Source of the DNA: Opisthocomus hoazin
Lineage: Eukaryota > Chordata > Aves > Opisthocomiformes > Opisthocomidae
Direction: 5' to 3'
DNA length: 64,000 nt
Assembly: GCF_030867145.1 (NCBI RefSeq)
Contig: NC_134414.1
Coordinates: 126,802,465-126,866,464, forward strand
The number at the start of each line of letters is the position of its first letter. Within the stretch, counting starts at the first letter, position 1. Of this stretch, positions 1 to 15,400 are shown in pieces. The notes below the pieces were generated by a model, which saw nothing but the letters and a program-made list of their open reading frames with translations, had not been told where the DNA came from and did no database searches. Position numbers and translations under genes: made by a program.

Positions 1-310
1 CTCCATGTATTTATTGTTAATCTTCCCATTTATTTATAGAGGATGACATTCCTCAAACTTACTGCAGGCAGAAAGAAAAACTCCAAATTCAGTCAAAAAA
101 ACCTCAAACTTAAAAACGCACAACAGATCAAGGGCAATCATAATACTGAAGTATGTTCTGGAACTTGACAAAATTTTAAAGTTAATATTGTGTCCCTTCC
201 TCTCCTACCCCCTCAACTTTCCATAAAAAGTGGCCATTACACAATATAAACATCACTTCTCTAACTAGTTACAAAAAGAATGGGGGTGGGGTAAAATAAA
301 CGAAACTTAC
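1..310 (-). other. ZNF654: ZNF654 intron 7, partial
   Basis: This is A/T-rich sequence downstream of the exon 7 donor. I see no exon, repeat family or RNA gene in it. The acceptor of this intron lies outside the window. Confidence 0.75.
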
Positions 311-452
311 TTCATCCTTAATGACTTTCATGAAAGGAAAAATTACTCTGACATTTGTAGCAATTCGTAAAAGCTGGTAGCACTGGTCGACAAATACTTG
401 TTTTGATGGGTTAGATTTAAGCTGCAGTTTACTCCAAATGAAGATCAGGTCC
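311..452 (-). CDS. ZNF654: ZNF654 coding exon 7 (last in window)
   Basis: A 142-bp exon with acceptor CTTATAG and donor GTAAGT. It encodes the block starting (W)DLIFIWSKLQLKSNPSKQ and continuing to VRVIFPFMKVIKDE in phase 0. The following exon, expected to open with a valine- and glutamate-rich stretch, is not found in bases 1-310, so the gene runs off the left edge. Confidence 0.94.
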
Positions 453-3400
453 CTATAAGGACAGAACAAAATATTTTTATTAGATTGAGTTTTAGAACTC
501 TGTCACCAAGCATGATGCATTACTAAGAACAACTATTTGCATATTCTGTAATTAAAATAATATTTGAGGGTGTAATAGCAATCTCATTAGCACCACATCT
601 GTACACAATGGAAAATGCAACTTAACTACTTTGTTAAAGCATTCAGGGTACCTCCTATCACTAAGCCAATTAAATATTCAACAAAATATTGATGTATTCA
701 GCTTAGTATCAGAGAACTGCATAATAAAATCGGACACTACAGCATCTAGCCCTTAACACCACAGGCAATAAACATCTGTGGTCAGACATTGAAATAGGCT
801 GCCCAGGGAAGTGGCTGAGTCACCATCCCTGGAGGTGTTCAAAAGACAGGTAGATGTGGCACTTCGGGATCTGGTTTAGTAGGCATGGTGCTGTTGGGTG
901 GATGGCTGGACTTGATGATCTTAGAGGTCTTTTCCAACCTATGATTCTATGATATGATAATTATGAAATCAGGCTGAACAGCAAGCTCTGTGTGCTCTTG
1001 GGATTAAATTAATTGCAGTACAAAGATGAGGAATCCTTCAGGAAAAGAAGTGTCTGAATGTGAAAAATTGGAGTGTTGTAGAAAGCTACCTTCTGACATG
1101 GTCCATTGACAGGAAATATTGATATTCTCCAGTTATGCATACTGCATACAATTTTCTTTTTTTACTGCTGTCATCACTGGTCTTCTAGCCAATAGCAGTA
1201 ACATGAAATTATCAGGCTTTACAGCTATTCATACATCTCTCTGGTCTTCAGTTAAATAACATTTCTGACTGATACAAGGAAACATAAGAATAGATTGCCA
1301 GACTCTACAGCAGAGATCCTACCCAGGTAAGGTGTTTAGTCTATAAAATATAGCTAACTGAAATTTACAGCCTGTAAATTCTATGCACTTTAATTCAGAA
1401 ACTGGGAAAGGCAACCAGACCTAACTTTTAGTTACAAGAAAATTTGCCAGCACAAACATTTTACACAGGAGTAGACAGAGTTAGGACTAGTCACAAATCC
1501 CCCCATAACATTACAATGAAAACAGGGGGACCAACCAACTTTAATTTTCTGTTTATTCTACCAGCCTCCACCCTCAGAAAACACAAACCCAGTTACTGAC
1601 AAAATATTTGGCTGATCTTCCAGGGTTCTAGTTTGTGCCAGATGCAAATCAGACAAACCTTTTAAGATTAAGCTTGTCTAGTAAGGTCAGTGCCTGCATG
1701 AAGAGAAGTGACAGAACTGTCTGTGACAAAACACCAACTTCACTTTTAAATCTAAGACAGCTCTGCAATTCTGCTTGACATTTTAAGAGCTAGATTGTTT
1801 TCTTTCATTCAGAATCCAAGAAAACTGAAGTTGAAAGAAAAACCAAGCTTACATGGGGGAAACTGTGAAAAAGGAGTTCTACAAGCAGCTCTACCCACAA
1901 AAAATTAGTCTTACAGGTTTTCTGAAGATACAAGCTGTTCACCTCTGCCTTTACCAGATTGGAAATCTAAATTCTTGAAAATCTTTGCAAACTTCACATA
2001 CAAGTTTGAAGCCACCTAGTGTCTCTGTGCACCAAACCATTCATAAAAACTCAGTAAAAGTCTCATCCCAAAGTACAAAATAAAGAACTAAACAGTGTTG
2101 CTGTTAAATGTTACAGCAGTTAAACAATACAACTTATTCTCTGCTTTGTCTCGCATCATTTCATAGCAAGCCATTTCAACACTAATCCCAGAGATTTTGA
2201 GGAAACTCAAATTATTCTTCTGAGAGATTAGTGGTTAAAGTGGCTTGCCATGTCTTCAGACAAGTGTGATGGCTGGCACAAGGAAATAGCTGAAAAAGGA
2301 ATGGAGAAAACTGAAAGCAGAAGGAGCAGCTCCACTGGTGAAGAGGAAGCTGCTAAATCAGTTTAACCACCACTTGACTAGATCCTGATATGAAATAATA
2401 TTTTTGTCTTATTCCTCCATGTAGACATGGAGGCTTCTTCTTCTCAAGCACGTTTCTGACTTTGATAATCATTAAAGATTAAAGCATTCTTGAAGAGCTG
2501 ACTGGACTCTATTTCAACCACTTAAATGTTTTGGATACCAACTTTAATGCTGAAGTCAGCAGCACTTAATATATTTCTGTGTCACTGACCACAACACAGA
2601 TGATAAACTTGAGATAATGTAGGCAGCAGTAGTCTTTTATGTGCTCGATTATTATGGCATAGTAGTATAGTACTTAATGACATTTACTTCTTGAATAGTA
2701 GAACTTAGTTGACACTGAGGTCTCTGCTTAAACTATTATGGACATGTGTTGGGGCAATTTAAATCGTTACTGTGAGATCACAGAACTCGGTACCTCTGTA
2801 CCAGAGGCAACCAGGAATTCCAGCCTGTTAACGCTCTCCAAAATACCAAAACCATTGAGTGTCTCCCGTCAGCAACACAAGAGAATGGTTAAGCCTGCCC
2901 TACCTTAGCCAGATCTAAAACCTTTGGTAGTGTTGATCAGTAGAAAGTCTATCTCTCCTTGGGTACAGATAGCAGACTTCACCAAAATGTTATTCAATTC
3001 ACAAAAGTTACCTAAAGGCCAAAGACTGATTAAACGTGTGGGAAAAATGACTTGACTTCTGAAATCCACTGCATAGGAACCACCTGAAAACAGCCAAAAC
3101 AGCATTTAAAAATTGCCAGGCAGAGAGGGCAAGCCATTCTACTACACCTGTTCTATCAAAATTTTGGCTGTCTTCCCGAAGATACCACTTTTTGATACTA
3201 CAAAGTCATTAATCACATCATTATGGACTGATCTCTTAGCAATACCTTGTCCACAAGTATTTCTAGTAAGACCAAGCACAGTTTGCTTTGTGATTAATTT
3301 GTAAGTGGGCTTTCACTTCAGAAAAACAATTCAAATCATCTGAATCTAGAATTTATTTTTAATGTCAATGAAAACAGTAAGAGTTTTGTGACAGAGCTGC

Positions 3401-6400
3401 TTAAAGTCCATCTTCCTCTGAGATATGAGAGCTGATGGTTTAAGCGTTAAGATTTCACATAAGTTGCTCCACATGAAGCATTAGCAATTATCTGCTATTT
3501 ACAGCTTTCTAATCTATTTTGATATCTTATCTTTGCTAGCAGCGTTTGCTGCTAGATTCCTGCTAGATCTGCAAGGTCCTCAACTGCAGACAAGGCAAGA
3601 TAATTTATGCTGTGCTGAAGACATTAAAATCTTCCCTAGGGACAAATACACGGTGTGGTTAAATTAATCTGGCTCCTACTTCCAAAAAATTTGAATTACA
3701 GTATAGTCATGCATTCAGAAGCTTTGTTTCAGTTTACATGATCTATTAAGCATTATGTCGATTTCTCTTGTTGGGTGCACAATTGTTAAGGTTCAGCATC
3801 TGTAAAGAATGAAACTGCTATTCTATTCTGGACACAACTGCTCTGAACTCTTTTCAAAGATTCTCAGGATCTATATTCTGAACTGATGATATCAAACAGT
3901 ACTTTAGTCTCTTTTGATTTCATTTTTTACATCCATTTTGCCAGAAGATAAGGACAGACATCTTGTTTTGAATAGTAACTTTCAAAATGGACGATGCAAG
4001 ACTTAATGATCAACTGATTAAGAGCAAAGTTAACATGTTACTACAGCAAAAGGTATAAAAAGTAGGTTTAATTCCAATATTTAAAATGCATTTCTTAAAA
4101 GACTGAATCCCTGAAACAGAAATCACTAACAATGTAACATATATGTGGGTTACATCTGCAAATTTCCTGGTAAGTAAGAAGTCAGGAGATGCAGCATTTG
4201 GGCAGGAATCAGCAAAGCTGGATTCCGTTCCGAAGTTGGTCACCAGGCTCACACAAACTGTGTATCTTTTTGGCTGAACTTCTCCATCTGTCCTATGGGG
4301 ACAGTCATGCCCACCTTTTTCTGGACAGACAATGAAAAATGCCACTAGGTACCTGCAACACACTGTATTATAAATGTATGTCATGATCATAATTTGAATG
4401 GTTTTTATTCAACACCATCAATTACTCATCCAGTAGTTAAGGAAACATTTTATTAACAAACCAAGCATTGTCATGTCTGACCTTCATACTTCCTCAAGAA
4501 AAAAAGGAGACACATCTCACTTTTCCATTCTCTGAAACCTGGGAGCAGGGAAATCCTACACAAATTCTAAACTCCATATTAAAATTAGTTATGCAGACTA
4601 ATAATTTAATCTCTATTGACTGAAAACAAATTAAATCCTTGCTGACTAAGCCTTTGTACTTAAACTACATAAACAAATTAAGCATAATTTATCAAGGAAT
4701 GCAGATGTTACTTTAGGTACAGAAATTATACAGGCTAGTCAGAAAGATTATCTTCCTTAGCCATCTTCCAGTCCTCAGAATGATGAAAGTTGTTTTGACA
4801 ACCCTTTAGAAAACGCTGCTTAGCCATAAAAACATCCAACTATCAAGCTTAGTCAGTGTGTATGAAGACACGCTTACTTAAATGTTTTCTAGAGGACCAT
4901 CATTTATGTTACAACTCTGTTTATGACGTAAAGTTTGCGTAACTCATAGCACACTTTCAGAATCATATATTCTCTTTTTAGACACATTGGTGACATAGGC
5001 AGTCATTTAGTTAGCTGAACAGCAAAATATCTGCATTGCCAGAGAGTCTACAGACTGCATACTGTTACGCATTGCTAATAATAATGCCGTATTTACAGGC
5101 ATTCACAGCCTAAAGTATGTAAAGGCTCACCCTTCTGTTACTCTCAAACAGTTAATAAGTGTTATGTACTATGTAGGCTACCACTGTACATGACTGCGTG
5201 TAAAAAGGCAACAGGCATAACAGAAGTACTAAAACTGTTTAAAAATCACGTTAGAATGTTTTTATCTGGTGTTTTAAACTTGAGCTACATCTCAAAGTTA
5301 GATGAGTTTCATTTTCGCAATATGCATTTATTATCTGCTAAGCTGCTTCATCAGAAATAAAGTATTTACCATATACAATACATGTCCCCATTTTGAAGCT
5401 GTGGGACTAGGAACGATTCACATAGCTGTAAGGCTAAGGTAGTCTTCCCTTCTTTTTCAGTGTTGCAGATGATCTCAATTCCACTCTTGCAATCAGTCCT
5501 CAACAAGTGCTATACAATTAAAATAAAATCAATTTAGATAAATTTGCTAACATGAAATGAAAACCTACCAGACATTAAAGAAGCTACTGAAAACTTAAGG
5601 AATTGCTATTAACATAGGATTTCTTTGGAACAGCTTTTGGGTAGGTCTGTAAATAAAGATTTTGGAGATATCTAGAGCTCTTTCAATGACAATCAGAGTA
5701 ATTGCCTGTGAAATTAAAAGACTACACAAAAGCACTTTTTTGCACAACAATACTTTGTTCTTAAAACAAGGTTAAGAAAAGCATTGTTATCTCATAAGTG
5801 CTATCAGTGGTAAAAGTAAGGCCACATTCACCTAGAGTGTCATTTTACATACTGGGGCACCATCAAAAAAACTTTAACCAAACTATGTAATGTACAAAAC
5901 ACTGGACTGATACCAATTAGGCTCAAGTGCTGTTGCTAAAATAATAGCCAATACACTGAAGTTACAAAGTGTTAATGACTCAAATTATTTAGGGAATACA
6001 TCTGCAAGTAAACTTGACCAAAAAATGGGATGTAGGTCAACAAGATTTGCAGGCACTTAACATTTAAGCTTAAGCCACCACTAAGTTAAGCAACACCGGT
6101 GTAGTTGCCTGATTTTACGACATTCAATTCTACAAAAACAGAGTTCCATATGCTCCTCTTGACAACTTGTATACAGTAAGTATAATGTACTACTTCATTA
6201 AAGAAATGTATACTGACAAACAATACCTCCTGGAATAGCTGATCTTCTAATGGTGACATATAAAGACAGGTGAAAAGAGCTTGATGGAAATACAGATCTT
6301 TACTGATATCTGGATGATTTATGCAAGATTTGATAAGAGCCATTGCCTCAGGGATGCGTTCACAGGCAATAAGGTATCTGGCACGTAGTTCAAAGAACAG

Positions 6401-9400
6401 TGGATTTTCAGAGCTTAAATATTTGTTAACTGCACAGAAAAGAAAGATTTAAAAGCAATTAGAATATGAAGTCCAAACAACAAATATATTTAAATGTAAT
6501 GTTGTTTTCAATAGTGCAATATCAACAGATAATATATAAAAAAGGCTCTGTTAAAAAAGCTATCAAATATTAAATTAAATACCATCAAGAATCTGTATTT
6601 CTGCCTGGAAACAGAAATTGTTATATTTCTTACACCAGTAATCTAATTCAGTATTTTGTTTCTAACAAATTAACACAAGGTGCTGCAAAGGATTAGTAAA
6701 ATATGCTATATAGAAGCAGACACAAACATCACTGAGAAAGAAAATTTCCTTCTTTCTCAGCACTGGAATCTGGGTGATTGTCAGAAGTACAGGATTGACA
6801 TCACTTCCAATGCTATAATTCTATAATTATAAATATCTAAAACAGCTCAAGATACTCATTACCCGTTAAAACGGAAGAGCTTAGAGTGGTGAAAAAGTTA
6901 ACTACAATTCACATGCTGTCGCTTTAAGTAGCTTTGAACACCTTGATTTTGCTTGGAGAAGTGGAAAATGTACTTCTTCCTCCAAAAGTGATACTGGGCA
7001 CAATTCTTACATCTAAATCCCTAAACACCTTTAAATTCTAGCCCCTGATTTCTGCAAATCTGTATTTCAGGTCTAAAAGCTAATCTTAAAGCTAACATTT
7101 GAATGAAATAGTTTCAACTGAGATACTCAATATACTTAACATTTAAATAATTGGGACATTATGAAATACATAGAAGACATGCTTTAGATCTCTATTATAG
7201 AACATCACAACGATTCTAGTATCTCTTAGGATTAAAAGTTGAAGTATCACTAGGCTACAAAATACAGTAATGCTGCCTTTTTTTTGAAAACTGTTCACAT
7301 TTTGTCAAGTAAATGTACACTCCAAGGTGCTAATAGTGTTAACATTCAAGTAATGTATTGGACAATATGGCCTGATCTTCCTCTTATATTCTCAACAGGT
7401 ACCTTAATGGAAAGAGTTAAAACCCCACAATTTCTAGTGCATACCCTGTAGTACTATACAGTGTTTCATATATTAAAAAAAAAAGAAAATATTGTCAATT
7501 TCAAGTCAGTGAAGGCTAGAAGTGAGCACAGGAAGTTTATACCTCAGAAGGAACCTGTATTAAGAAAGTTACAAGCAACTTAAAGTAACACCTAAAAGGA
7601 TTAAAAATCCAGAAGTGGTTACCAAGAACTACAAATCTGAACAGCCAAGATAAATATTTTTCCCAAGACAAAAAGATTACTTGCACAACAAGCTTTCACT
7701 TAAAGTTTTTTTCTTTTTTTAAAGGACGCCTGGTTTCAAAGACATTTCATAAGCTCAGAAACAGGACTTCCCTAGTATTTTTATTTTTACGCAAGCTAAT
7801 GGTATTATATGCTAATGAACATTTAAGGAGTATTATTCAAGGTAATATAAGGTTTTATATAAGATTTGTTAATTGATGTACCATAAGGTCCATCATAGGA
7901 GAAGATCTCATTCCCACTATCCATTAGCACTTCTAGGTACAAACTTAGTAAAGCAGACTGAAAGAAAAGCCAGTGTCTAACAGTGATCATTAACTGCAAG
8001 AAAAAGCTATCATACAGAACAATCCCTAAAGCTAAGTAAAAGCCTCTCCTTTTTTGAGTTAACATACTTAGGATAATAAACCCCATCATCAGTTTCATAT
8101 GCAAACATTACTCAACGGATTACTGAATATTCACATTGAAAAATTAGGCCAGAAATACTTAGCTTTTATTATGTGCCAATGTTAAGAAAATGCTGCACAT
8201 ACAACAACTGCCTGTAATATCCTTTTCCCTCAAATGAGGGCAGATTGCAGTCCACAATACAGGTTAACTTGTTACATCATTCCCACTTTCTGTGCAGGGA
8301 ACCCGTCGGTCAGTATGCTCCTCTGCTCCATAAATGAGAATCCCACTCCTGACTGCACAAGTTCCCAGGGAAGGGCATCTCCTACACCCTCCAACCCTGA
8401 CAGCACAAACTCCCAGGGACAGGGGTCTCTTACACCCTCCAACACTCTTTTTAAACAGACTGTGAGTTCCAGCTATACAACTGGCAGGATTGTGCTCCCT
8501 CCCTGTAGCGGAATGCCCTCTTTTCCCAAGGCAGCATTTACAGCTCTTCTAACTCACCAAGCAGAAGACAGCTGCTAACTGTAGTAGCATTTAGCCAAGT
8601 CTCCGATAGATTAAAAACCGCTTGGGGAAAGCAACATCTATTCTTGTCCAGGCAGCATGTCCGGTACTTTGCTTTAGAGCAACAGATGCCAACTATCAGC
8701 TTCGAAATTAATTCACTGCTTACATCTGAGGGTACCTCTGTCTACAATATTCTCTTCTAGATGTTCACAGTAGGCTGCCTTATTCTGCTCCCTAATCTAT
8801 TAGATCTTTATTGCTCCTATGTTTCAATCCTGCTATTTTTCTTTAAGCCAAAAGACTACCTACCTTCCTTTCCGGCCATCTCAAAACAGACTGCAACATC
8901 TCCAAGTACAAGATTCATGTACAGACACAGCAAGGTTTGTCTTGGCCTCAACTTCTTCATGGAATTAATGAATCCAAGACAGGATTATGTAGTTCATATA
9001 GTACATATTTATCAAACTGACTTTTCCAAGTAATGGCTGGTGGTTCAGCAATAACAGGCAGTTTTCCTCATTCAAAATACGGATCCCTGAGGGAACCACA
9101 TGGCCAAGTTTCAAAATGCTTTGAAATGCTGCCAGCCTATAAAGCAGCACAGAATGTTAGCTTTGTGTAAGAATTCACAAGAATCAGAATTTAGAGGAAG
9201 TGAGACAAGAAAGAAAAAGCTTCCAAAAGATGTTATCTAAAATAAAATGTTTGTCATTGCAAACGAGATACGTCAAGGGTGTGCATGGCATTATCAGAAG
9301 ATAAAAGAAGGAAGAATACCTCAGCAGAGGGGAAGGAGATGTAGCCTGCAACAAAACGCAACACAACGATCGTCTAGTGACAACAGGCAGTCTCATTCCT

Positions 9401-12400
9401 ACTCTGCCAGGTTAAAACTAAGTGAAAATCCTCAAACTGTTACCCATCATGCAGAGGCTTCATGATAATCAAGGGAATCATTAAGTCAAAGGACTAAACT
9501 AATTCTTTGCTGGAGCGATAGAGATGGAGACCTAACTTCAGGTCATGACCACCAAAACTTCTAGAGTTTATCGTGTCATGGAGAACAAATCAAGGATAAT
9601 CTTTGTGATTTTGTTGCTGTAGGTATTTGACTAGAAGTTTATCAGATATATAATAAAATTCATTGGTAAACTAGGTTGCTCAAGCGCTTGCTTCACAAGA
9701 CAGACAAAACAACAAAGACTACCCATTTAATTATGTTAATTTGCTATCAAAATACTTTCTCTGGTTAAGGACGCAGCTCACCAAGCTGTTCTGACTTTAT
9801 ACTCCCCCTCTACAGAACGAATAGTCATGAACGCAGTAATGAATTCGAATCATGCATTACACCACAGTAACTAGAGAAGAACTAGTATTTTCTATCACTA
9901 CCAAATAGAAACAACTTTTAAGAGGTCCTCTGTGAACACTGCTAGCAAACATGTTGCATAACATGTTAATAAAGACTTTATTGTAGATTGGATATTTTTC
10001 CCCTCATGAAGTTCCATTAGCATTCTGGTAACGTTCGTTTCCACACACCATTAAAAATGCTGGTTTACTTTGCAACCTGAACAGAAATCTTTCTCCTGTT
10101 CCTAAATCCAGGAATTACATATACACAGACAGAAAGCAGCTATCGGGTATAGTCACAGGCCTCATTCTAAACAGAATCAAGAACAGCCACAAGCCCAAGT
10201 ATTTACAATTTAAAAGAAAAATTAAATGAGTCACAGTACCATGACACAGAAATACTCATCAGGTCTGCCCCGATCATGTTACTTCAGTAGCCTAACAGAA
10301 GTAAATCACTCTCCATGCTCTTTCAGGGGTTGAACACCTGGATTTCGTAAATTCATTATATAAATAACCATTCAGCAGCCTCTTGTATCTGAATAATCTG
10401 ATTTCTACACCATAGAAGCAGACTTAAACTACTAGCAAAGAAATTTCGTCTTCTTTAAAATAAAAAATTCCATTTTACTATGGAAAAATAGTTGTGTGCA
10501 ACGCCAGCTGACAACACCTGACTCTAATATCAAAAAAGCATAATTTAACACATTTTTCAGTAGTCTAAAAAATTAAAGTGGTAAATGAAGTACCTAATTC
10601 CTGTGATACAGGCTTTGCTTTAAGAATTGCTTGTAATACTGGATCCTCCCAAGGTCCACCATCTCTGATGATTCGAGTCACTAGTTCCAGGTTCATATTT
10701 CTGTATTTATTTAGAAGGTTCTGACATTCCTACACGTAAAAAGAAAAAACAATTAAAAAGAAGAAAAAAAGTGTTGTCTAAAACCAAAGTTGGGCCATCT
10801 GAAAGACACGAAACAAGAAAGCCCATACATGTTTAAAGATATCCTCAGTCAACAATTCAAGGTACAAAGTCTTTTATAGACCAGGCCTACACAAAGCCCT
10901 AAAGCAACCATGTATGTTCTCCAAAACCAGTAATACAGAACTGTGGAAGTCAGAATGCTCATGTCTTCTATAGGCACACAGCAAGAGCCTGTAATTTGCA
11001 TAACAATGCAAAAATACCTTTCCTTGAGGTAGTGATATTACTGGCACACGCTGTGGGAGAAGCTTTCACCTCATGCTAGTCTGCACAGATTTAGACATGT
11101 TGACGCTGGATTTGTGATCCAGTGATCGTGTCTGATTTCTACAAGGGAAAAACTGAATTACGCCATGCAAGTCAGCAGCCCTCAAGCAACCATTTTTCTC
11201 CAAATCTCTACATAATAGAAATTATGCTTGCCCAAAGTAATCCCAGTGTTTTAGCCACCCATGATTTTCACATATGCCAAGTCCCCCCTTGCCCCCTCCC
11301 CTCCTGTTATTTGCTGGTAAAAGTGTCAACATTAATGTTAATCAAAATAGTAGACTTTTAATAATGAGAAAAAAGTATGTAATTTTGAAACAAAAACTAA
11401 AGCGGATGAATTACTTCTGTGCACATACAATTAACTTCACACGTGCTTTTTTGCTGTAAATTCTTTTTTGTTTCAACTCAACTTTTTTCTTTCACATTCG
11501 GACAAGTAAGCTTGATGACAAAAAATAGTTAAGTAAATGAAACTAGTTTTCACTACCAGTTTGATTACACAACTGATTCAGAAATTCATCTAGAAAATTA
11601 TGTAAAGATATATTTTAATATACTTATTATTTAGAAGTCAAGGCAATTGAGAATTGTAATACAAAGGCACAGAGAAGAAAGTATTATACACCACAATTTT
11701 TCCTAAATTCTTTCTTGTTCCTAGACTGTTTTTGAAAAGCACTTATTGCAGGACTGCCAAAAGGTCCCATTACTCTTATTCAAGAGACCCTACCCATTCC
11801 TGACACTGCTAAGCCACTCCTTGACCCCATTCTTCCAACAATTCTAATCAAGCATTTAATTGCTGCTGATTTGATAATTAAAGTAAGTAGTGCTGACACA
11901 TTAATTTGTAGCAGCAGTAACAAACATGTATCAATATAAAAAAACATAACAAGGGATAGCCATTACTCAAACTGCAATTCTACGATCAGTATTAACAGAA
12001 GAAATCACCTTGGGTTTCATCCTTTCTTTCCCTACAACCAAGTTTCCTCTCATGGTCGCACAAATGCTTGTGTTCCCATGCAGTGAACTCAACTCTCAAA
12101 ATTGGTTCAGCCCCCCAAAAAACACACTTATCCGACAAAAACCACAAGTCTTTAAATCCAGGATCATTTATCTTGCGCAGTTGTACACAGCAACACAAAG
12201 CCTTGTTCCAGCCCAGCCAAGAGTACAACAGTTTTAAACAACGCAAGTTTATGCTGACCTGAAGGGTTCACTGAGACAGAGCTTCAGTTTCAAACTTACT
12301 GTTTAAAACCGCAAAGAGAAACTCAAGGTTTCATGTCGTGAACTGGTGCGCAACACTGGATGACATTAAGTTCTAATTAGATATAAACAAACAAAGCTTC

Positions 12401-15400
12401 CCTCTTCTATATGGGGAACACACCAAGTACGTCTTTAACAAGATTGGTATTATAAATAAAGAGGAGTATTTTTTCTTAGTACAAGCAGATTCAAATAGCA
12501 ATACTGATGATAGATGTAAGAATAAATGACTTTCCCTTCAAATATCCTCCTCCCCTTCTTTGGGTATAAATGTAAGTAAAGCAGCTACCTTCTTTCACTA
12601 TAATGGCATTTTTCCTCCCGGTTATGTACCCACAAAAACTGTCTTTACACATACCAACATAATATTAAAGTTTTATATGGAAGTAGGCAACTCTACCTGG
12701 ATTGAACCTAAAATATCTTTCAAAGGATCTTCATAGAACTCATCCTTTCCAAAGAACAGCAGCAATTCAAAAAGACTCCTAAAAAACAGAAGTAGTGACA
12801 AGTCAACCAAACTAAAAATGTTAATTAAGAAAATGAAACTACTGTCTAAGTCTACTAGTTTTCACAGCACTAAAAACAAAATTAGGACTTTAGTAAGTTC
12901 TAGATCCATGCCCATGCCAGAGTCACTCTAAAAAGTTTGGCTAACACCCACAGTCTCTAAAAGCAACTCATAGTTCAAAAACTTGATGCTGGTCTGATAC
13001 TTCATGCTGGATTTTGGCAGTTATAGGCTTCCACACACACACTCTAGACACATTTTTCATCAGGCATCAAGACACAAATACAATACAGCTATAGATAACC
13101 TAATAAAACCAAATTAGCAATAAAACAGATTATACTTAAGCATAACTTAAAATCCCTTCTGCCGCACCTTTTTGATAAATTCAGGACATTTACACTGACA
13201 GTACCTGCCTGATCTTCTCCCTCAAGAACTCTTACGTCCTCCATACTGCTGTTCCCCATTCACCATTACAAAAGCGAACCTTCCTCGAAAGCCAAAGCAT
13301 GTCAGATATGCAGCAATTTTGAGGAAGAAAGAGGACAACTGTAAAAGCACTATAGTCTGCAGTGTCTAAGGAGTTACATAAAAGGAATAGTAATTTCATG
13401 TGAATGCAGATTCCTATCAATTCATATTTTCAAGTATGATAAGCACTTTCTACTAACACACTTTATTCCATTTGAGTCTGTTTTGCTGTAATGCCCACTG
13501 AAGTCTCTTTAGGAAGATGCAGGTTTAAAGGTACTATTAACTTCTTATTTCTGAACAAAAGCCTTTTCCTATTAATTTCATATTAAAAAAAAAGCCTTTG
13601 AACATTATTTTCAAAGGGAGAGCTTTTGTGCAAATGCGCAAATGGAACTACATTCACTTTCTGTGTGGCATTCAAATGAATTGATGAAACTTCAATTTTA
13701 CCACCACCAAGTTTGTAAGCAAATTAGGTCTATCGGCAGCAACATGAATTCACAAGTGTTACATCAAAAGAGGTGGCAGCTAAGTAAGAAGGCAGGACTG
13801 ATCCTTGATTCAAACTGACCTGTGACCTCGATGTCTTCCATCATCTTAAATTCTTCTCTAGCATTTTATTTATTTTTTAATACAGTGATTGAGGCAAACA
13901 ATCCTGACAGCAGAATCAGAGAGTAAAAAGTAGCCTTCCAGAGCTCAAGTCAATTCCAGTCTTCACTTACAGAAGCCTGCTTCCAGATAATACTCACAAC
14001 TCAGTCAATTAAATCAAAAACTAGTGTCCTGGTTTGGCTGTGGTAATTTTCTTCATAGTAGCTAGTATGGTGCTATGTTTTGGATTTGTCCTGGAAACAG
14101 CATTGATAATAACAGGGAAGTTTTCGTTATAGCTGAGCAGTGCTTACACAGCATCAAAGCCTCTTCTGCTTCTCACACCGCCCCAACAGCGAGTGGGCTG
14201 CGGGTGCACAAGGAGTTGGGAGGGGCCGGGACAGCTGATCCTGACTGGCCAAAGGGATATTCCATACTGTATGGCATCATGCTCAGCACATAAAGCTGAG
14301 GGAAGAAGGCGGCAGGTGGAAGGGGAAAGTGTTCGGGGTGATGGTGTTTGTCTTCCCAAGTCACCATTACGCGTGATAGAGCCCTGCTTTCCTGGAGTTG
14401 GCTGAAGCCCTGCCTGCCAATGGGAAGGAGCGAATTAATTCCTTGTTTTGCTTTGCTTGCACGCGTGGTTTTTGCTTTACCCATTAAACTGTCTTTATCG
14501 CAACCCATGAGTTTTCTCACTTTTACCCTCTCGATCCTCTCCCCTACCCCACTGGCGGGGGAGAGTGAGAGAATGGCTGTCTGGTGCTTAGATGCTGGCT
14601 GAGGTTAAACCATGACAACTAGGTAGCTGGATCTCACGGATCTGCAGACAGGTGCAGTACACCTGCTATTGCTCTGCCTTAAGATCCTGAGAAATTTGAT
14701 TTCTATTTGAAAAGGTAACTACCAAGTACTGCACCAACATAATCTGCAATTGCTGGTTAAGAAAGTCATGAGCAGCAGGCAACAACTGAGCAACTCTCAG
14801 AGAAAGATAGTACTGAAAGAGTACTGAAAGAAAAACCGTGCACCTAGGGTGTTCTAGAAACAGAACTGAACAGCAAAGGCTTCGGTCTTGTAACAGAAGA
14901 AAATACGAACAATTTTATGATTATTCTAGACATTTTTTCCAAATGAACATGGAGAATAAGGAGGAAGAGAGGGAGAACGTAGAAGATGACTCCTGAAAGA
15001 GACCGTAGCACTCTTCCAAGCTACAAGTTTATGACTCAAGATCTTGCTGATTGCAATTTCTTTCCTGACTACAGTGTTTAGTCTTTTGTTGTGACAGGTT
15101 TTAAAACAAAAGGCAGATATTCATGAACAGCTGGACAAGAAAATCTTTCATAGAACAACTGAAATCGCTGCAATTGTCCCCAGATTTGAAGTCAAACCTC
15201 AATATATTCAAAGTTAACACCCAAAGAATTCCTAAAACCCAAAATGTTTCATTTTTAATAAAGCTAATTCAAAAAGAAGTTAAAGAGCAATTTTTCACCT
15301 GTAATATTTTCACAAATACCGTGTATTAACAGAGATTAATATTCATATAAACAAAATGAAGTTTTATATGGGAATAACACAGAAGTATCACAAAATTAGG

